A stretch of DNA of 6,899 nt from Candidatus Roizmanbacteria bacterium. GTDB lineage: Bacteria > Patescibacteriota > Microgenomatia > UBA1406 > GWC2-37-13. Of this stretch, positions 5,982 through 6,899 are shown piece after piece. The notes below the pieces were generated by a model. That model searched no databases. It was not told the origin of the DNA and saw only the letters and a list, made by a program, of their open reading frames with translations. Numbering within the stretch: the stretch's first letter is position 1; each line of letters opens with the position of its first letter. The stretch is taken from assembly GCA_026395455.1 (NCBI GenBank), contig JAPLYR010000107.1, positions 2,734 to 9,632 on the forward strand, read 5' to 3'. The translations under genes were made by a program, and so were the position numbers.

Positions 5982-6899
5982 CTCGTTTTAATTGAAGTGG
6001 TAATGAATTAAATGCTTTTGTATATTGTTTTTGTTTTTTATGAAATGTGAGGATTCCGGAAATTAATTGACTATTGTTTACTTTCTGATCAAACACTTCT
6101 CCAATATTGTGGTCTTTAAAAAAATCTGCATGTGCTCTTTGCTCACCATTTGCAGACCATGGCAATGGAATAAAAAGTGCTGGTTTTTGGAGTGCAATTA
6201 ACTCAAAGAAAGTATTTGCTCCGGAACGACCAATGACAAATTCTGCTTTTTCATATACAGATCCAATATCATTATCATTAATATGTGCCAAAGGCACATA
6301 TCTATTAGGATACAGTTTCTGATAGTGCTTTTTTAGTTTTTGTGCAGTTTCTAAATCTCCATATTCTTTAACATCCCCTGTTTGATGAATAATAGTAAAG
6401 AGTGGAAGAAGCGTTTCAAGGGCAGAAAAAATATGTTGATTAACACTGTGACTTCCGAGTGAACCACCTGTGACATAGAGAACAGGGGCAGAGGTATCAA
6501 GTGGAAATGAAAGTGGATTTTTTGTAAAAACAACCTCACGTACAGGATTTCCAATCCACTCTGTTTTTTGCTGAGGAAAATAATGCAGCACCGATTCAAA
6601 AGCTACAAATATTTTATGGGAAAAAAACCCAATGAGTTTGTTAGCTGATCCTGGCTTCATTGTTTGCTCATGTGTAAAAACGGGAGTATGAAAGACCCAT
6701 GCCCAAAATGCAATAGGAAGAGCGATATATCCTCCAAATGAAACAATGCAGTTTGGTTTTTCCTCAAAGATAATCATGAGTGCCTGCAAAAAACCGTATG
6801 GCACGCGTAACATATTGAGAATGCTACTTTTTGTGATAAGACGAGTAATCCTCCCAGCTTGTAGTTCTTGGAATGGTATGTTTCGTTCAATACATCCTT
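5941..6899 (-). CDS. murG: MurG, lipid II-forming GlcNAc transferase, 5' end cut by window
   Basis: Peripheral membrane GT-B glycosyltransferase that adds N-acetylglucosamine from UDP-GlcNAc to lipid I to make lipid II, the peptidoglycan precursor. The visible 318 residues run in frame from the window edge to TAG at 5941-5943; perhaps 40-60 N-terminal residues, including the first glycine-rich loop, lie outside. Seen (numbering from the first full codon): QAGRITR 13-19, SFGGY 53-57, HEQTMKPG 76-83, GNPVRE 116-121, the second glycine loop VTGGSLGSHSVN 142-153, and the donor-binding stretch GRSGANTFFEL 223-233 followed by PLPWSANGEQRAHA 244-257. Departures from most MurG proteins: HEQT where HEQN is usual, and EQRAHA where the family has a QxxNA pattern, so the Asn expected at the donor site is His here. 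The Gln and Glu positions are kept. The first in-frame ATG at 6813 is internal, not the start. It overlaps ftsQ by 41 bases. The call rests on several motifs plus dcw context. Confidence 0.95.
   Translation of the reverse strand, partial: GCIERNIPFQELQAGRITRLITKSSILNMLRVPYGFLQALMIIFEEKPNCIVSFGGYIALPIAFWAWVFHTPVFTHEQTMKPGSANKLIGFFSHKIFVAFESVLHYFPQQKTEWIGNPVREVVFTKNPLSFPLDTSAPVLYVTGGSLGSHSVNQHIFSALETLLPLFTIIHQTGDVKEYGDLETAQKLKKHYQKLYPNRYVPLAHINDNDIGSVYEKAEFVIGRSGANTFFELIALQKPALFIPLPWSANGEQRAHADFFKDHNIGEVFDQKVNNSQLISGILTFHKKQKQYTKAFNSLPLQLKRDATQTLIQKILHS

Overview
The window is one co-directional block on the minus strand of an AT-rich bacterial genome. In transcription order it carries the 3' part of murG, then ftsQ (divIB), ftsA, ftsZ and most of ileS. 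This is the distal end of a division and cell wall (dcw) cluster, followed by isoleucyl-tRNA synthetase. Both outer genes run off the window: murG lacks its start and ileS lacks its last part. No RNA gene, CRISPR array, transposase or phage gene is visible. Every base lies in a gene or within about 110 bases of one.

The host looks like a member of the Candidate Phyla Radiation (Patescibacteria). This is an inference from three things: the IleRS subclass (HHAWG and MHKSWGN in place of classical HIGH and KMSKS), very compact packing (a 41-base murG/ftsQ overlap and a 4-base ftsQ/ftsA gap), and the lack of a clear Shine-Dalgarno sequence at all four visible starts. The order FtsQ-FtsA-FtsZ and the presence of an ileS next door also resemble Gram-positive dcw clusters. 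The standard bacterial code fits, because TGA ends ftsQ at the expected place.

Working together: MurG makes lipid II at the inner membrane face. FtsZ forms the cytokinetic ring. FtsA binds the FtsZ tail and tethers the ring to the membrane through a C-terminal amphipathic helix. FtsQ is a single-pass membrane protein that connects the ring to the wall-synthesis machinery. IleRS is a translation enzyme with its own apparent promoter.

Two things stand out. First, the IleRS reading frame is open throughout but appears to lack about 19 codons that normally hold the DWxISxxRYWG segment of the catalytic core. Second, ileS has an extended -10 box (TGCTATAAT) placed so that transcription should start at its ATG, which implies a leaderless mRNA. 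The only real intergenic gap, between ftsA and ftsZ, is filled by an AT-rich near-palindrome with a tandem 14-mer. I found no clearly new multi-gene system.
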